60,205 nt of DNA from Halanaerobiaceae bacterium (GTDB lineage: Bacteria; Bacillota; Halanaerobiia; Halanaerobiales; Halarsenatibacteraceae): positions 1-60,205 of the forward strand of contig PWEJ01000066.1 of assembly GCA_003553485.1 (NCBI GenBank), written 5' to 3'. The notes under the pieces were generated by a model, which did no database searches, had not been told where the DNA came from, and worked only from the letters and a program-made list of their open reading frames with translations. The translations under genes were made by a program, and so were the position numbers. Positions 1 to 7,202 of the stretch are shown here, one piece after another (position 1 is the first letter of the stretch; every line of letters begins with the position of its first letter).

Positions 1-164
1 GAGCCGGCGGCCTGGTGCTGGTCAACGTTGACCTCACCCTGCAGCCCCACCACAAAAGCCCCGGTGAAGGCAGCCACGAGGATGAGCAACATGGTCATCG
101 CAACAATCGTCTCTATCAATGTTAGACCCTTATCTTCTTCTAGTAAGCAATACCATCTCTGCAT
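1..164 (-). CDS. Prepilin-like protein with N-methylation motif (partial, cut by window edge)
   Basis: Only the first 54 codons lie in the window. The N-terminus is a short leader ending in Lys12-Gly13, followed by LTLIE and a hydrophobic stretch to about residue 36. This is the type IV prepilin / type II pseudopilin signal: cleavage after Gly13 by a prepilin peptidase, with Glu18 as mature Glu5. The ATG at 164 has an AAGGTG ribosome site about 8 bases upstream. The family assembles into pili or secretion pseudopili in the envelope. Which pilin it is cannot be told from this fragment, and the rest of the locus is outside the window. The prepilin class is near certain; the subclass is open. 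Confidence 0.8.
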   Translation of the reverse strand, partial: MQRWYCLLEEDKGLTLIETIVAMTMLLILVAAFTGAFVVGLQGEVNVDQHQAAG

Positions 165-406
165 TTTTATCACACCTTCTCAAGATATATCCACGGCGAT
201 ATCTACCGTAACTTACTTGGAACCGCATCTTAGAACCACCCCACCGAGGCAGTGCTACTAACACCAAAGCACACCATGAGCGAAAAATGATATCTCGGCT
301 ACATTTTCCTCAACAGTTTCACTTTCCCTTCCTTTTCCCGCTTAAAACACCTTTTCATAAGATTCACACAGCTTATTAAATAGGAAAATTAGTGCTTATT
401 GGGACT
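165..406 (-). promoter_or_regulatory. Long, probably structured 5' leader of the prepilin gene
   Basis: About 235 bases separate the predicted promoter from the prepilin start, and no gene is visible in them. Read on the minus strand, CCGAG (298-294 region) can pair with CTCGG (248-244). This encloses a second stem, GTGCT with AGCAC, around a loop that contains TTAGTAG. A long structured leader ahead of a pilus gene could be a regulatory RNA, but it does not match a riboswitch consensus that I can recall fully. The nesting of the two stems is seen; the function is inference. Confidence 0.35.
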
Positions 407-434
407 ATTATACCACAAAACAGTATAAAAACAA
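407..434 (-). promoter_or_regulatory. Candidate sigma-A promoter for the prepilin gene
   Basis: On the minus strand a TATAAT -10 box (407-412) lies 16 bases from a TTGTTT -35 box (429-434). It faces the prepilin gene and would start RNA near 400. Confidence 0.55.
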
Positions 435-472
435 AAAGAAATTCCCATAAAAATGCAGTAAAAATACTAAAA

Positions 473-931
473 TTAAATTGTAAGTTGATTCTCCTTTTTT
501 ATCTCTAAAGCCTGTTTAAATATTTCGGCCATAACAAAAGCCATTAAAGCCAGAGCCAAAAAAATAAAGAATCGAGGGCTGAAAGAAAAGTAAGGATATA
601 TCATAAAAATGTTTGTTCCTGAAAAGTCTCTAAAGCTTTTTATAAACTCTGCTCCAGTTAATAATAATAGAGCATAACCAATTAGACGAAAATACTTAAT
701 ATTATTATCTTTAAATGGTTCTCCTTTAATAACAGATAATGTTACCCTTCTAAGATAGAAGAATGCTAAAAACATAGCTCCAGTTCCAATTAATCGAGAT
801 AAAAATTCCCTATAACTTAATAATCCTTCTCTAATAAAAATAAAATGTGCTATCATAATGGTACCAAGTATAAATAGCAAGAAATTTAATAACCGCTTTA
901 AGTTAAGAGCTATTTTAGATTTAGATTTCAT
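473..931 (-). CDS. DUF2975 family membrane protein
   Basis: A 152-residue integral membrane protein with about four hydrophobic segments (roughly residues 12-32, 45-62, 82-98 and 118-140). The overall pattern, including the short polar loop with GEPF and the charged tail ending in QLTI, matches the DUF2975 family. That family has no established biochemical role. It is commonly encoded directly after a small XRE-type regulator, as here: the regulator's stop and this ATG overlap by one base (TAATG), so the two are translationally coupled. A regulator plus membrane partner pair is the likely arrangement. I see no catalytic residues. Confidence 0.75.
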   Translation of the reverse strand: MKSKSKIALNLKRLLNFLLFILGTIMIAHFIFIREGLLSYREFLSRLIGTGAMFLAFFYLRRVTLSVIKGEPFKDNNIKYFRLIGYALLLLTGAEFIKSFRDFSGTNIFMIYPYFSFSPRFFIFLALALMAFVMAEIFKQALEIKKENQLTI

Positions 932-1152
932 TATGATTCATCCTCCTTTTCTTCTTCATATTCAAGAATATCACCGGGCTGACACTGCAATTCTCTGCAA
1001 ATTGCATTAAGAGTGCTAAACCGTATTGCTCGAGCTTTATTATTCTTTAAAATTGAGAGGTTAGAGATTGTGATACCTACTCTTTCAGAGAGCTCCGTTA
1101 AGGTCATATCTCTTTTAACCAGCACCAAATCTAAATTTACTTTAATAGACAT
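931..1152 (-). CDS. Small XRE/Cro-type helix-turn-helix regulator
   Basis: A 73-residue protein that is almost entirely one helix-turn-helix domain. TLTELSERVGI forms the first helices and SNLSILKNNKARAIRFSTL the recognition region, followed by ICRELQCQPGDILEY, a typical ending of the YozG-like XRE subgroup. It should bind DNA as a dimer and probably controls its own operon with the DUF2975 gene downstream. A strong AAAGGAG ribosome site precedes the ATG. The acidic tail (EEEKEDES) fits a salt-adapted proteome. The ligand or signal is unknown. Confidence 0.85.
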   Translation of the reverse strand: MSIKVNLDLVLVKRDMTLTELSERVGITISNLSILKNNKARAIRFSTLNAICRELQCQPGDILEYEEEKEDES

Positions 1153-1199
1153 AAATTACTCCTTTCCTTTGACGCCACCTCCACTTATTATTTATAGAT

Positions 1200-1228
1200 A
1201 TAATAACATAATGTTTGTTGTTTTTCAA
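1200..1228 (-). promoter_or_regulatory. Promoter of the XRE-DUF2975 operon
   Basis: The minus strand shows TTGAAA (1223-1228), a 17-base spacer and TATTAT (1200-1205). Both boxes match the sigma-A consensus at five of six positions, about 48 bases upstream of the regulator's start. Confidence 0.7.
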
Positions 1229-1267
1229 TAAATTTTTATTGATTTTTAGCAATTATTTGTTATATAA

Positions 1268-1295
1268 CAATAAAAACACCGGCTAAAAGCCGGTG
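1268..1295 (-). terminator. Intrinsic terminator facing left, with no minus-strand gene feeding it
   Basis: CACCGGCT (1277-1284) and AGCCGGTG (1288-1295) form a perfect 8-bp stem with a 3-base loop. On the minus strand the stem is followed by TTTTTATT. The first gene to the right is on the plus strand, so the terminator may stop antisense or readthrough RNA. The rest of the 1229-1442 interval is AT-rich and holds the likely promoter region of the next gene. Confidence 0.6.
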
Positions 1296-1442
1296 GCATA
1301 AATTACAAAACTATAAAACACAGCTAAAGAATTGGAAGCACCGAGTCATAATGATATACTATATTATGATATGGAATAAATTTATATAAAAATTTATGAA
1401 TTAGATGAAATAATGGAATAAACTCAAGGAGGATGAATAAAA

Positions 1443-2198
1443 TTGGCAGATGAACTACTTGTTATAGGATGGGATGTTGGCGGCTGGATGGGCAATAACC
1501 ATGGGTTTTCCCTTATTAAATATAGATACCAGCAGGAAAGCTGGTGCTGGTCAGGTAATTCAGTGGAGCTTGGTATACCCAGAGATTCGCTTTTTGCTTT
1601 AGATTACATATTAGAAAAGGCCAGTTATAAGAAACCACTTTCAGAACACAGTCAGGTTATTATTGCTGTTGATGCTCCCCTGACTTTTCCGGCTGAGTTT
1701 AAAAAGTTTCTTAACGATAATCAATATTTTCTTTCTCGGCCCAGTAAGGAGATCTATAATCCCCTGGCTTACCGCAAAACTGATCGATATATCTATGAAA
1801 AATTCAAGAAAAAGCCTCTATCGGCTGTCTTTGACCGGCTGGGCACCAATGCCACGGTAGCCATAGCTCATCTGCGGAAATGGAGGCAGGAATATGGTTT
1901 TTCTTTATTGCCGGTCCAGAAAAATAGACCCAATAGAATAATAATAGAAGTTTATCCGGCTCTTCTTAAAAACAGTAAAGCTGCCCCGGCCTTTAAGCCA
2001 ATAAAATCATTGCTGCCAGAGGATTTAAGCCCCAACACCAATGCTTATGATTCAGCTCTTTGTGCTATAATGGGCTTAGCCTATAAAAAAGAGGTAAATA
2101 TCAAAGGTTTGCCTGAACTGGTTAAGGTGCCCCAGGATGATGAGCAGGCAAAAAAAGAGGGCTGGATTTATCATTTCCCGCCCCGCTATTTTGCCTAG
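1443..2198 (+). CDS. DUF429 family protein (RNase H-like fold)
   Basis: A 251-residue protein with the DUF429 pattern: an N-terminal GWDVGG strand with an acidic residue, the IAVDAPL motif near residue 75, an RKTDR segment near 110, an EVYPA motif near 170 and a C-terminal YDSALCAIMG helix near 200. The family is predicted to have a ribonuclease H-like fold; its substrate is unknown. The start is TTG at 1443 because AAGGAGG (1426-1432) sits 10 bases upstream, and the nearby ATG at 1433 runs into a stop within seven codons. It is a single plus-strand gene between minus-strand neighbours. Confidence 0.75.
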   Translation: MADELLVIGWDVGGWMGNNHGFSLIKYRYQQESWCWSGNSVELGIPRDSLFALDYILEKASYKKPLSEHSQVIIAVDAPLTFPAEFKKFLNDNQYFLSRPSKEIYNPLAYRKTDRYIYEKFKKKPLSAVFDRLGTNATVAIAHLRKWRQEYGFSLLPVQKNRPNRIIIEVYPALLKNSKAAPAFKPIKSLLPEDLSPNTNAYDSALCAIMGLAYKKEVNIKGLPELVKVPQDDEQAKKEGWIYHFPPRYFA

Positions 2199-2268
2199 AT
2201 TAAATTAAATATTTTGTTTAAATATTTTGCTTGATTCAGTCTATTAAATATACGATAATTATAATTTA

Positions 2269-2303
2269 TATTTTCGATGTTGATATTTTCGATGTTCGAT
2301 GTT
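2269..2303. repeat. Short tandem repeat in an intergenic gap
   Basis: The 13-base unit TATTTTCGATGTT occurs exactly at 2269-2281 and 2284-2296, followed by a partial copy CGATGTT (2297-2303). It lies between two convergent genes and is followed by a T-rich run. It is probably replication slippage and shows no coding potential. Confidence 0.7.
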
Positions 2304-2309
2304 TATATA

Positions 2310-2822
2310 TTATTTTTTATCTTTGTTGGTTGACAGGTACTCTAAGATTATTTCCACCACTTCTTCAATCTCTGCTGGAGGGAAAATAGCGCTCTCTTCC
2401 TCCTGCTCTTCATTGATAACTGTAGTTAAAATTTCATCTTCTTCTGGATCACATAATTTTGTTTCATGCTTTGATGGGCGGAAAATTTCAATCTTGGGTT
2501 TATCACCTGATTTATAGCCCTCAGTCAGGATTAAATCAACGTCTTTAACGTATAATTCCTGTAATTCATCGAGCTCTTTATCCTCATCTACATCTTTTAT
2601 CAAAGCAATTTTATAGGGTGATGAAATGAGAACTAAATTGGCTCCAGCCTCTTTATGGCGCCAGGTGTCTTTGCCTGGTTTGTCTATATCAAATCCATGG
2701 ACATCATGTTTAATGGTACCTACTTTTAGGCCCCGGGATTTTAAAGCTGGAATTATTTTTTCTAGAAAGAGCGTCTTTCCACTATCACTTTTGCCCACCA
2801 CTGATATTATCGGAGTTTCCAT
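2310..2822 (-). CDS. mobB: Molybdopterin-guanine dinucleotide biosynthesis adapter protein MobB
   Basis: A 170-residue P-loop GTPase. The Walker A motif GKSDSGKT is at residues 10-17, followed by VGTIKHDVHGFDIDKPGKDTWRH, which is the MobB signature. The DLILTEGYK segment near residue 115 is also typical. MobB assists MobA in attaching GMP to molybdopterin, giving the guanine dinucleotide cofactor of the DMSO-reductase family (arsenate, selenate, nitrate and formate enzymes). The length is normal; the C-terminus is unusually acidic. Its presence implies molybdoenzymes elsewhere in the genome. It stands alone, with no other molybdenum cofactor gene in the window. Confidence 0.9.
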   Translation of the reverse strand: METPIISVVGKSDSGKTLFLEKIIPALKSRGLKVGTIKHDVHGFDIDKPGKDTWRHKEAGANLVLISSPYKIALIKDVDEDKELDELQELYVKDVDLILTEGYKSGDKPKIEIFRPSKHETKLCDPEEDEILTTVINEEQEEESAIFPPAEIEEVVEIILEYLSTNKDKK

Positions 2823-2860
2823 TTAAGTCTCCTTCCAAAATTTAAGCATCAAGAGTACTA

Positions 2861-3031
2861 TTATTTATCATCATCTAAATTAACTGAGTCTTCAACTTCT
2901 TGAGTGGCATCTTTGAGTTCTCGAATTCCAGAACCTATTGCTCTGCCAATTTCGGGTAATTTATTTGGTCCAAAAATTATCAAAACAATGACAAGAATAA
3001 TAATTAACTCTGGAGCTCCCAGACCAAACAT
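2861..3031 (-). CDS. tatA: Twin-arginine translocase subunit TatA/TatE
   Basis: A 56-residue reading frame with the full TatA pattern: a short N-terminus MFGLGAPELI, one membrane helix to about residue 18, the hinge FGPNKLPEIGRAIG, an amphipathic helix (residues 23-40) and a short acidic tail. GGGAGGTGA lies just upstream of the ATG. TatA forms the protein-conducting pore for folded, often cofactor-loaded proteins. No tatC is visible nearby, so the rest of the translocase is encoded elsewhere. It follows mobB's strand, and the pairing fits export of molybdoenzymes. Confidence 0.92.
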   Translation of the reverse strand: MFGLGAPELIIILVIVLIIFGPNKLPEIGRAIGSGIRELKDATQEVEDSVNLDDDK

Positions 3032-3186
3032 GAACCTCACCTCCCGGTGTAATTAAATAATTAACAATCATTAACTGCCCTTGTTATTATAATTCGTAAT
3101 TAAAGGGCTATTTCCTGCTTATTTAAAAAATAATTGCTTCCTCTGCTGCTGGCAAGGCTAATTTAGGGCTTATTCACCGTTAATAA

Positions 3187-3804
3187 TTAAAGTTCACCGT
3201 TATTATTCAAAGAAAATTGCTGATAAATAGCTGAGCGAGATATCTTTTGATAAATAGGCCAAAAGAGCACTGAAACAGCTATAGCTTTCATCAGGTTAAA
3301 GGGAGCTATAACCATTATTAAATAGCTATTGAGGCTATCAACTGCAGGGTTAATCTCCTGGGCGGCGGCCAGGGTTTCTTCTAGCGGCAAGTCCAGAACT
3401 GCTTCATATAGCGGTATAATTAATAAGAGGTTTACCACTACTGCTACAATAACCATAACTGCACTGGCCAGCAATAAATTTAAGATAATTTTATTATTTA
3501 AATGATAGAGCAAACTGGCTGTAGCCACTAAAGAACCGCTTATCAAGAAATTGGCCAGTTCCCCTACCCCCATTGTAGCTGTCACCGTTAAATGCAGCAG
3601 GTTTCTCATAAAAACCACCCCCAGACCAGCCACTGGACCAAGGGCAAATCCTGTCAATAGGGCCGGTACATCGCTGAAATCAAGGCGCAAAAAGGGCGGA
3701 AAAAAGGGCAGAGGGAACTCCAGCAGCATAATTATAAAAGCCAGTGCTCCTGTTAAAGCAATCAATATAATATTTTTTAATTTAAAATAGTTTCTCTGAA
3801 CCAC
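3187..3804 (-). CDS. ribU: ECF transporter riboflavin-binding S component RibU
   Basis: A 205-residue membrane protein with about six hydrophobic segments. The loop motif FPPFLRLDFSDVPALLTGFALGP near residues 35-57 is characteristic of RibU-type S components of energy-coupling factor transporters, which bind riboflavin and work with a shared EcfAA'T module. The start is GTG at 3804 with AGGAGG 7 bases upstream. It lies 87 bases after hemL on the same strand and could be cotranscribed. No FMN riboswitch fits in that gap. The C-terminal codons are partly duplicated just past the stop (GTTCACCGTTA-like repeats at about 3174 and 3193), apparently a small tandem duplication. Confidence 0.85.
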   Translation of the reverse strand: MVQRNYFKLKNIILIALTGALAFIIMLLEFPLPFFPPFLRLDFSDVPALLTGFALGPVAGLGVVFMRNLLHLTVTATMGVGELANFLISGSLVATASLLYHLNNKIILNLLLASAVMVIVAVVVNLLLIIPLYEAVLDLPLEETLAAAQEINPAVDSLNSYLIMVIAPFNLMKAIAVSVLFWPIYQKISRSAIYQQFSLNNNGEL

Positions 3805-3891
3805 TTAGATTCCTCCTGTATTATATTCTAATATATTTGAGTTTTATTAATTAAATGAATGCTATCTTAAATGAATTAAAGCTATCTTAAA

Positions 3892-5184
3892 TTAAATTGT
3901 CTGCTCTAATTCTTTTAAAACTTCAGCGGCGGCTTTAATTGTATTTTGAATTTCCTCCTCGCTATGGGCTAAGGATATGAACATAGCCTCAAACTGAGAG
4001 GGGGCTAAATATATTCCTTTTTGTAGCATTCCCTGAAAATAATCGGCATATAAATCAGTATCGGCTGTGCTGGCAGTTTCATAATCTATTACTTCCTGGT
4101 CAGTAAAGTAGAGGCTGACTAAAGAACCGACTTGATTAATATTAAGGGGCAGCTCAACCTCAGCCTGAATCTCATTTAGGCCCTCAACCAATTGACCTGC
4201 TTTCTCAGCTAACTCTTCGTAGATTCCCTCTTTTTGTACTAACTTCATCATTTGATAGCCGGCAGCCATGGCTAGAGGGTTTCCAGAGAGAGTACCGGCC
4301 TGATAGACTGGCCCTACAGGGGCAACTTCATCCATTACTTCCTGCTTTCCTCCATAGGCTCCCACCGGCAAACCGCCACCAATTATTTTGCCCAGACAGG
4401 TGAGGTCAGGTTCCGTATCATAATACTCCTGAGCTCCTCCTGGAGCCAAGCGAAATCCAGTGATGACTTCATCAAAAATGAGCAGGGAGTTATTTGCAGC
4501 AGTTATTTCCCGCAAAAATTTAAGAAAGTCATCTTTAGGCGGTACAACTCCCATATTTGCCGCTACTGGTTCTATTATAACGGCGGCTATTTCATCGCCC
4601 TGTTCGGTGAAAACTTTTTCCACATATTCTTTATTATTATAGGGGACACTTATGGTGAGTTTAGCTAAGTCACCGGGAACCCCGGGGCTATCCGGCAATC
4701 CTAAAGTGGCCGGGCCTGAACCAGCTTTGATAAGAAAACTATCGCCATGGCCATGATAATTACCGGTAAATTTAATTACCTTATCACGCCCGGTATAACC
4801 TCTGGCTAATCTTAAGGCACTCATGGTAGCTTCGGTGCCAGAATTGACCATTCTTACCCGGTCAATGGAAGGAACAAGTTTAACGATCTCCTGGGCCATC
4901 TCTGTCTCAATGATTGTAGGCGCCCCAAAACTGGTTCCCTTTTCCAGTTGCTCTTCTACTGCTGTGACTACCTCTTCCTGGCCATGGCCAAAGAGCATGG
5001 GGCCCCAGGAGCCGATAAAATCGATATATTCATTGTCGTCGATATCATATACCTTACTTCCCTCAGCTTTTTTAATAAAGAGGGGGTTCTCTTTTACCGA
5101 AGAAAAGGCGCGTGCTGGGCTATTTACTCCGCCTGGCAAAAACTTACAAGCCCGGCGATATTCCTCTAAAGAGCGTTCATACAT
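3892..5184 (-). CDS. hemL: Glutamate-1-semialdehyde 2,1-aminomutase
   Basis: A 430-residue PLP enzyme that converts glutamate-1-semialdehyde to 5-aminolevulinate, the second step of tetrapyrrole synthesis. Visible motifs are GGVNSPARAF at the N-terminus, NSGTEATMSALRLARG (PLP phosphate region), NYHGHGDSFL, the FDEVITGFR aspartate that contacts the PLP nitrogen, and the Schiff-base lysine in CLGKIIGGGLPVGAYGG. The start is the ATG at 5184, nine bases after AGGAGG, rather than the upstream TTG. It is the last heme gene of the operon, after ahbB with a 36-base gap. Length and motifs are normal. Confidence 0.95.
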   Translation of the reverse strand: MYERSLEEYRRACKFLPGGVNSPARAFSSVKENPLFIKKAEGSKVYDIDDNEYIDFIGSWGPMLFGHGQEEVVTAVEEQLEKGTSFGAPTIIETEMAQEIVKLVPSIDRVRMVNSGTEATMSALRLARGYTGRDKVIKFTGNYHGHGDSFLIKAGSGPATLGLPDSPGVPGDLAKLTISVPYNNKEYVEKVFTEQGDEIAAVIIEPVAANMGVVPPKDDFLKFLREITAANNSLLIFDEVITGFRLAPGGAQEYYDTEPDLTCLGKIIGGGLPVGAYGGKQEVMDEVAPVGPVYQAGTLSGNPLAMAAGYQMMKLVQKEGIYEELAEKAGQLVEGLNEIQAEVELPLNINQVGSLVSLYFTDQEVIDYETASTADTDLYADYFQGMLQKGIYLAPSQFEAMFISLAHSEEEIQNTIKAAAEVLKELEQTI

Positions 5185-5220
5185 TTTAAGCAACCTCCTA
5201 ATAAAATATTATCCAATTTT

Positions 5221-5691
5221 TTAACTAAAATACTGCAAACTGGACTTCTTGAATTCTTCAGTGCTGGATATTATCTGATAATCCTGATAATCAATGCTGG
5301 CAGCCATCTTCTCTACTATTTCAGATAGTTCTTCTTCAGTTTCGGCATGGACCATGGTGAAAATGTTATAGGGCCACTCCTCAGTGGTAGGACGGAGATA
5401 ACAGTGACTGACCTCTGAAAAACCTGCTAACCTCTGGCCAACTTCATCTTCCTTTTCCCTGGCTATCTGCCAGACTACCATGCCATTGGCCTTAAAGCCA
5501 GCCTGGCGATGATGTAGCAGGGGAGCTATGCGCTTTAAAATTCCCTGGTCAGCGAGTTTTTGCAGGCCGGTAAGTACTTCCTCTTCTGTCCAGCCTAACT
5601 TTTCCGCCAGCCTCTTAAAGGGTCTGGTTGTCAGTGGAAGGTCCGTCTGCAATAAAGATAAGAGCTCTTTTTCGTCGCCTGATAGTGACAT
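5221..5691 (-). CDS. ahbB: Siroheme decarboxylase, beta subunit (AhbB-type)
   Basis: A 156-residue protein of the Lrp/AsnC-like NirD/L/G/H-AhbA/B family. Residues 1-55 form a winged-helix-like region (PFKRLAEKLGWTEEEVL). The C-terminal half carries the subunit's typical stretch HCYLRPTTEEWPYNIFTMVHA (about residues 95-115). With AhbA it removes the two acetate carboxyls of siroheme to give 12,18-didecarboxysiroheme. The ATG overlaps the ahbA stop by one base (TAATG), as expected for a heterodimer. The alpha/beta assignment rests on this motif and could be swapped in some naming schemes. Confidence 0.88.
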   Translation of the reverse strand: MSLSGDEKELLSLLQTDLPLTTRPFKRLAEKLGWTEEEVLTGLQKLADQGILKRIAPLLHHRQAGFKANGMVVWQIAREKEDEVGQRLAGFSEVSHCYLRPTTEEWPYNIFTMVHAETEEELSEIVEKMAASIDYQDYQIISSTEEFKKSSLQYFS

Positions 5692-6188
5692 TATTTCTCC
5701 CCTTCCTGCTGAACCAGGTCAAGCTTAACACCCAGTTTATATTGTTTTAGTTTGGGCAGTTGCATAAAATTATAACCTGTCTCCTCTTCTAAACTGGATA
5801 TTTCTGCCTGCAGGTCTTTTTCTGGAGAAACACTAAGAGTAAACCAGAGATTAAAATCATGGTCCCTGCGATAATTATGGGTTACACCCTGGTGTTTATT
5901 TAGCACTTCAACTACTTCATAGATCTCCTCTTCCGGGATTTTAGCTGCCAGTAAGATGCTCTGCCAGCCCAGCTTTTTTGAACTAATTACTCCTCCAAAT
6001 CTTCTAATTATACCCTTTTCCTCAAGGCTTTTAAATTTATCCACTACCTCTTCAGCTGAAAGTCCAAACTCTTTTCCCAGTTCAGCAAAGGGCTCGGCGG
6101 TCAAAGCTATTCCCTGTTGAGCTGCTGTTAGGAGTTTCCTTTCTGTTTCAGTAAGAGACATATTTTCCTTGAAATTTTCTTTATTCAT
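5691..6188 (-). CDS. ahbA: Siroheme decarboxylase, alpha subunit (AhbA-type)
   Basis: A 165-residue partner of AhbB in the same family. It has an N-terminal winged-helix-like part (PFAELGKEFGLSAEEVV), then RRFGGVISSKKLGW and the motif VTHNYRRDHDFNLWFTL near residues 105-122, typical of the alpha subunit. I place the start at the ATG at 6188, eight bases after AAGGA. The start overlaps the end of ahbD by 8 bases, and the ribosome site is made by ahbD's last codons. It acts in the cytoplasm on siroheme. Confidence 0.88.
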   Translation of the reverse strand: MNKENFKENMSLTETERKLLTAAQQGIALTAEPFAELGKEFGLSAEEVVDKFKSLEEKGIIRRFGGVISSKKLGWQSILLAAKIPEEEIYEVVEVLNKHQGVTHNYRRDHDFNLWFTLSVSPEKDLQAEISSLEEETGYNFMQLPKLKQYKLGVKLDLVQQEGEK

Positions 6189-7200
6189 TTTTATCATCCT
6201 TCTGCTCTTTCACCTGACACCAGGGGTCGGCTGCCAGGTAGTTTCCATTGGAATAATAATAAGCACGAGCTCGACAACCACCACAGATATCTATATCCTC
6301 ACAATGGCCACATGCCCCTTCATAATGGTGGTATTCTCTTAATTTTTTGAGAACCGGGCTTTCCTCCCAAATTTCTGCAAAGGTATTCTGGCTAAGATCA
6401 CCGACTTTGACAGGTAGATAGGGACAGATATGAACTTCTCCTTCCGGCAGAATACAGCAATAGGAAATCCCGGCCAGACAACCGCGACTAAATCTTAAGG
6501 ACATATCCATTTTTTCAGCCTGCACCAAAAATTGAGGAGCACAGGTGGGTTTGAGCTCCAGATCAGTTTCCTTCTGTTTTTGTAAAATTTCTTCTATCAT
6601 CTCCTGGTACTTCCGGGCGCGGAGAGAAGAGCTCTCTATTTTTTTACCCCTTCCTGTCGGTACCAGGAAAAAGGGATGGAGCGCTTTAGCGCCAATCTCC
6701 TCAGCAAAGGTGATCATAGACTGAAGCTCCTGGTAATTTTTAGTCGAAAGCGTCATATTGATCTGCACCGGCATATCATGGGCAACCATCTTCTTAATGG
6801 AATCAACGGTTTTTTGCCAGGCTCCTTTCACCCCGCGAAAATCATCGTGAATTTCCGGAGTTACACTATCCAAGCTCACTCCCATTCCCTGCAGTCCGGC
6901 TTCTTGCAAAGTTTCAAGCTTACTCTCCTTAAATTCAAGGGCATTGGTGCCTAAGACCGGATATAGGCCAAGTTCAGCTGCTTTAGCTACCAATTCAGGC
7001 AAATCAGAGCGCAATAAAGGCTCTCCTCCGCTTAAAATTAACAGGCGAAAACCAGCCCTCTTTAGACTTTCCAGTAATTCATAGCCCTCCTCGGTGGATA
7101 GTTCGTCTTCTTCATTGCCAGCCTCAGGTCCGGCATCTCGATAACAGTGGTCACAATAAAGGTTGCATTTACGAGTAATATTCCAGGAGACCATTTTCAT
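6181..7200 (-). CDS. ahbD: AhbD-type radical SAM heme synthase (Fe-coproporphyrin III decarboxylase)
   Basis: About 339 residues. The radical SAM cluster motif CNLYCDHC (Cys12, Cys16, Cys19) is followed by LILSGGEPLLRSDL (SAM binding). The C-terminal SPASM-like part has RGCLAGISYC, HICPYLPVKVGD and CGHCEDIDICGGCRARAYY, which bind auxiliary Fe-S clusters. The wording CPYLPVKVGD and CGGCRARAY is typical of AhbD, which oxidatively decarboxylates the two propionates of coproheme to the vinyls of heme b. The ATG at 7200 is preferred over a TTG at 7206. It overlaps or abuts hemB and is followed by ahbA. Confidence 0.88.
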   Translation of the reverse strand: MKMVSWNITRKCNLYCDHCYRDAGPEAGNEEDELSTEEGYELLESLKRAGFRLLILSGGEPLLRSDLPELVAKAAELGLYPVLGTNALEFKESKLETLQEAGLQGMGVSLDSVTPEIHDDFRGVKGAWQKTVDSIKKMVAHDMPVQINMTLSTKNYQELQSMITFAEEIGAKALHPFFLVPTGRGKKIESSSLRARKYQEMIEEILQKQKETDLELKPTCAPQFLVQAEKMDMSLRFSRGCLAGISYCCILPEGEVHICPYLPVKVGDLSQNTFAEIWEESPVLKKLREYHHYEGACGHCEDIDICGGCRARAYYYSNGNYLAADPWCQVKEQKDDKNE

Positions 7201-7202
7201 CG

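Noticed and set aside
28-261. Plus-strand frame of 77 codons at the left edge
   Set aside because: It is the shadow of the minus-strand prepilin, whose signal motif and ribosome site are clear.
2269-2303. Direct repeats as a CRISPR remnant or origin iteron
   Set aside because: Only two and a half units with 2-base spacing; no spacer structure, DnaA box cluster or cas gene.
3805-3891. Possible FMN riboswitch ahead of ribU
   Set aside because: Only 87 AT-rich bases separate hemL from ribU, too few for the aptamer, and none of its conserved segments are visible.
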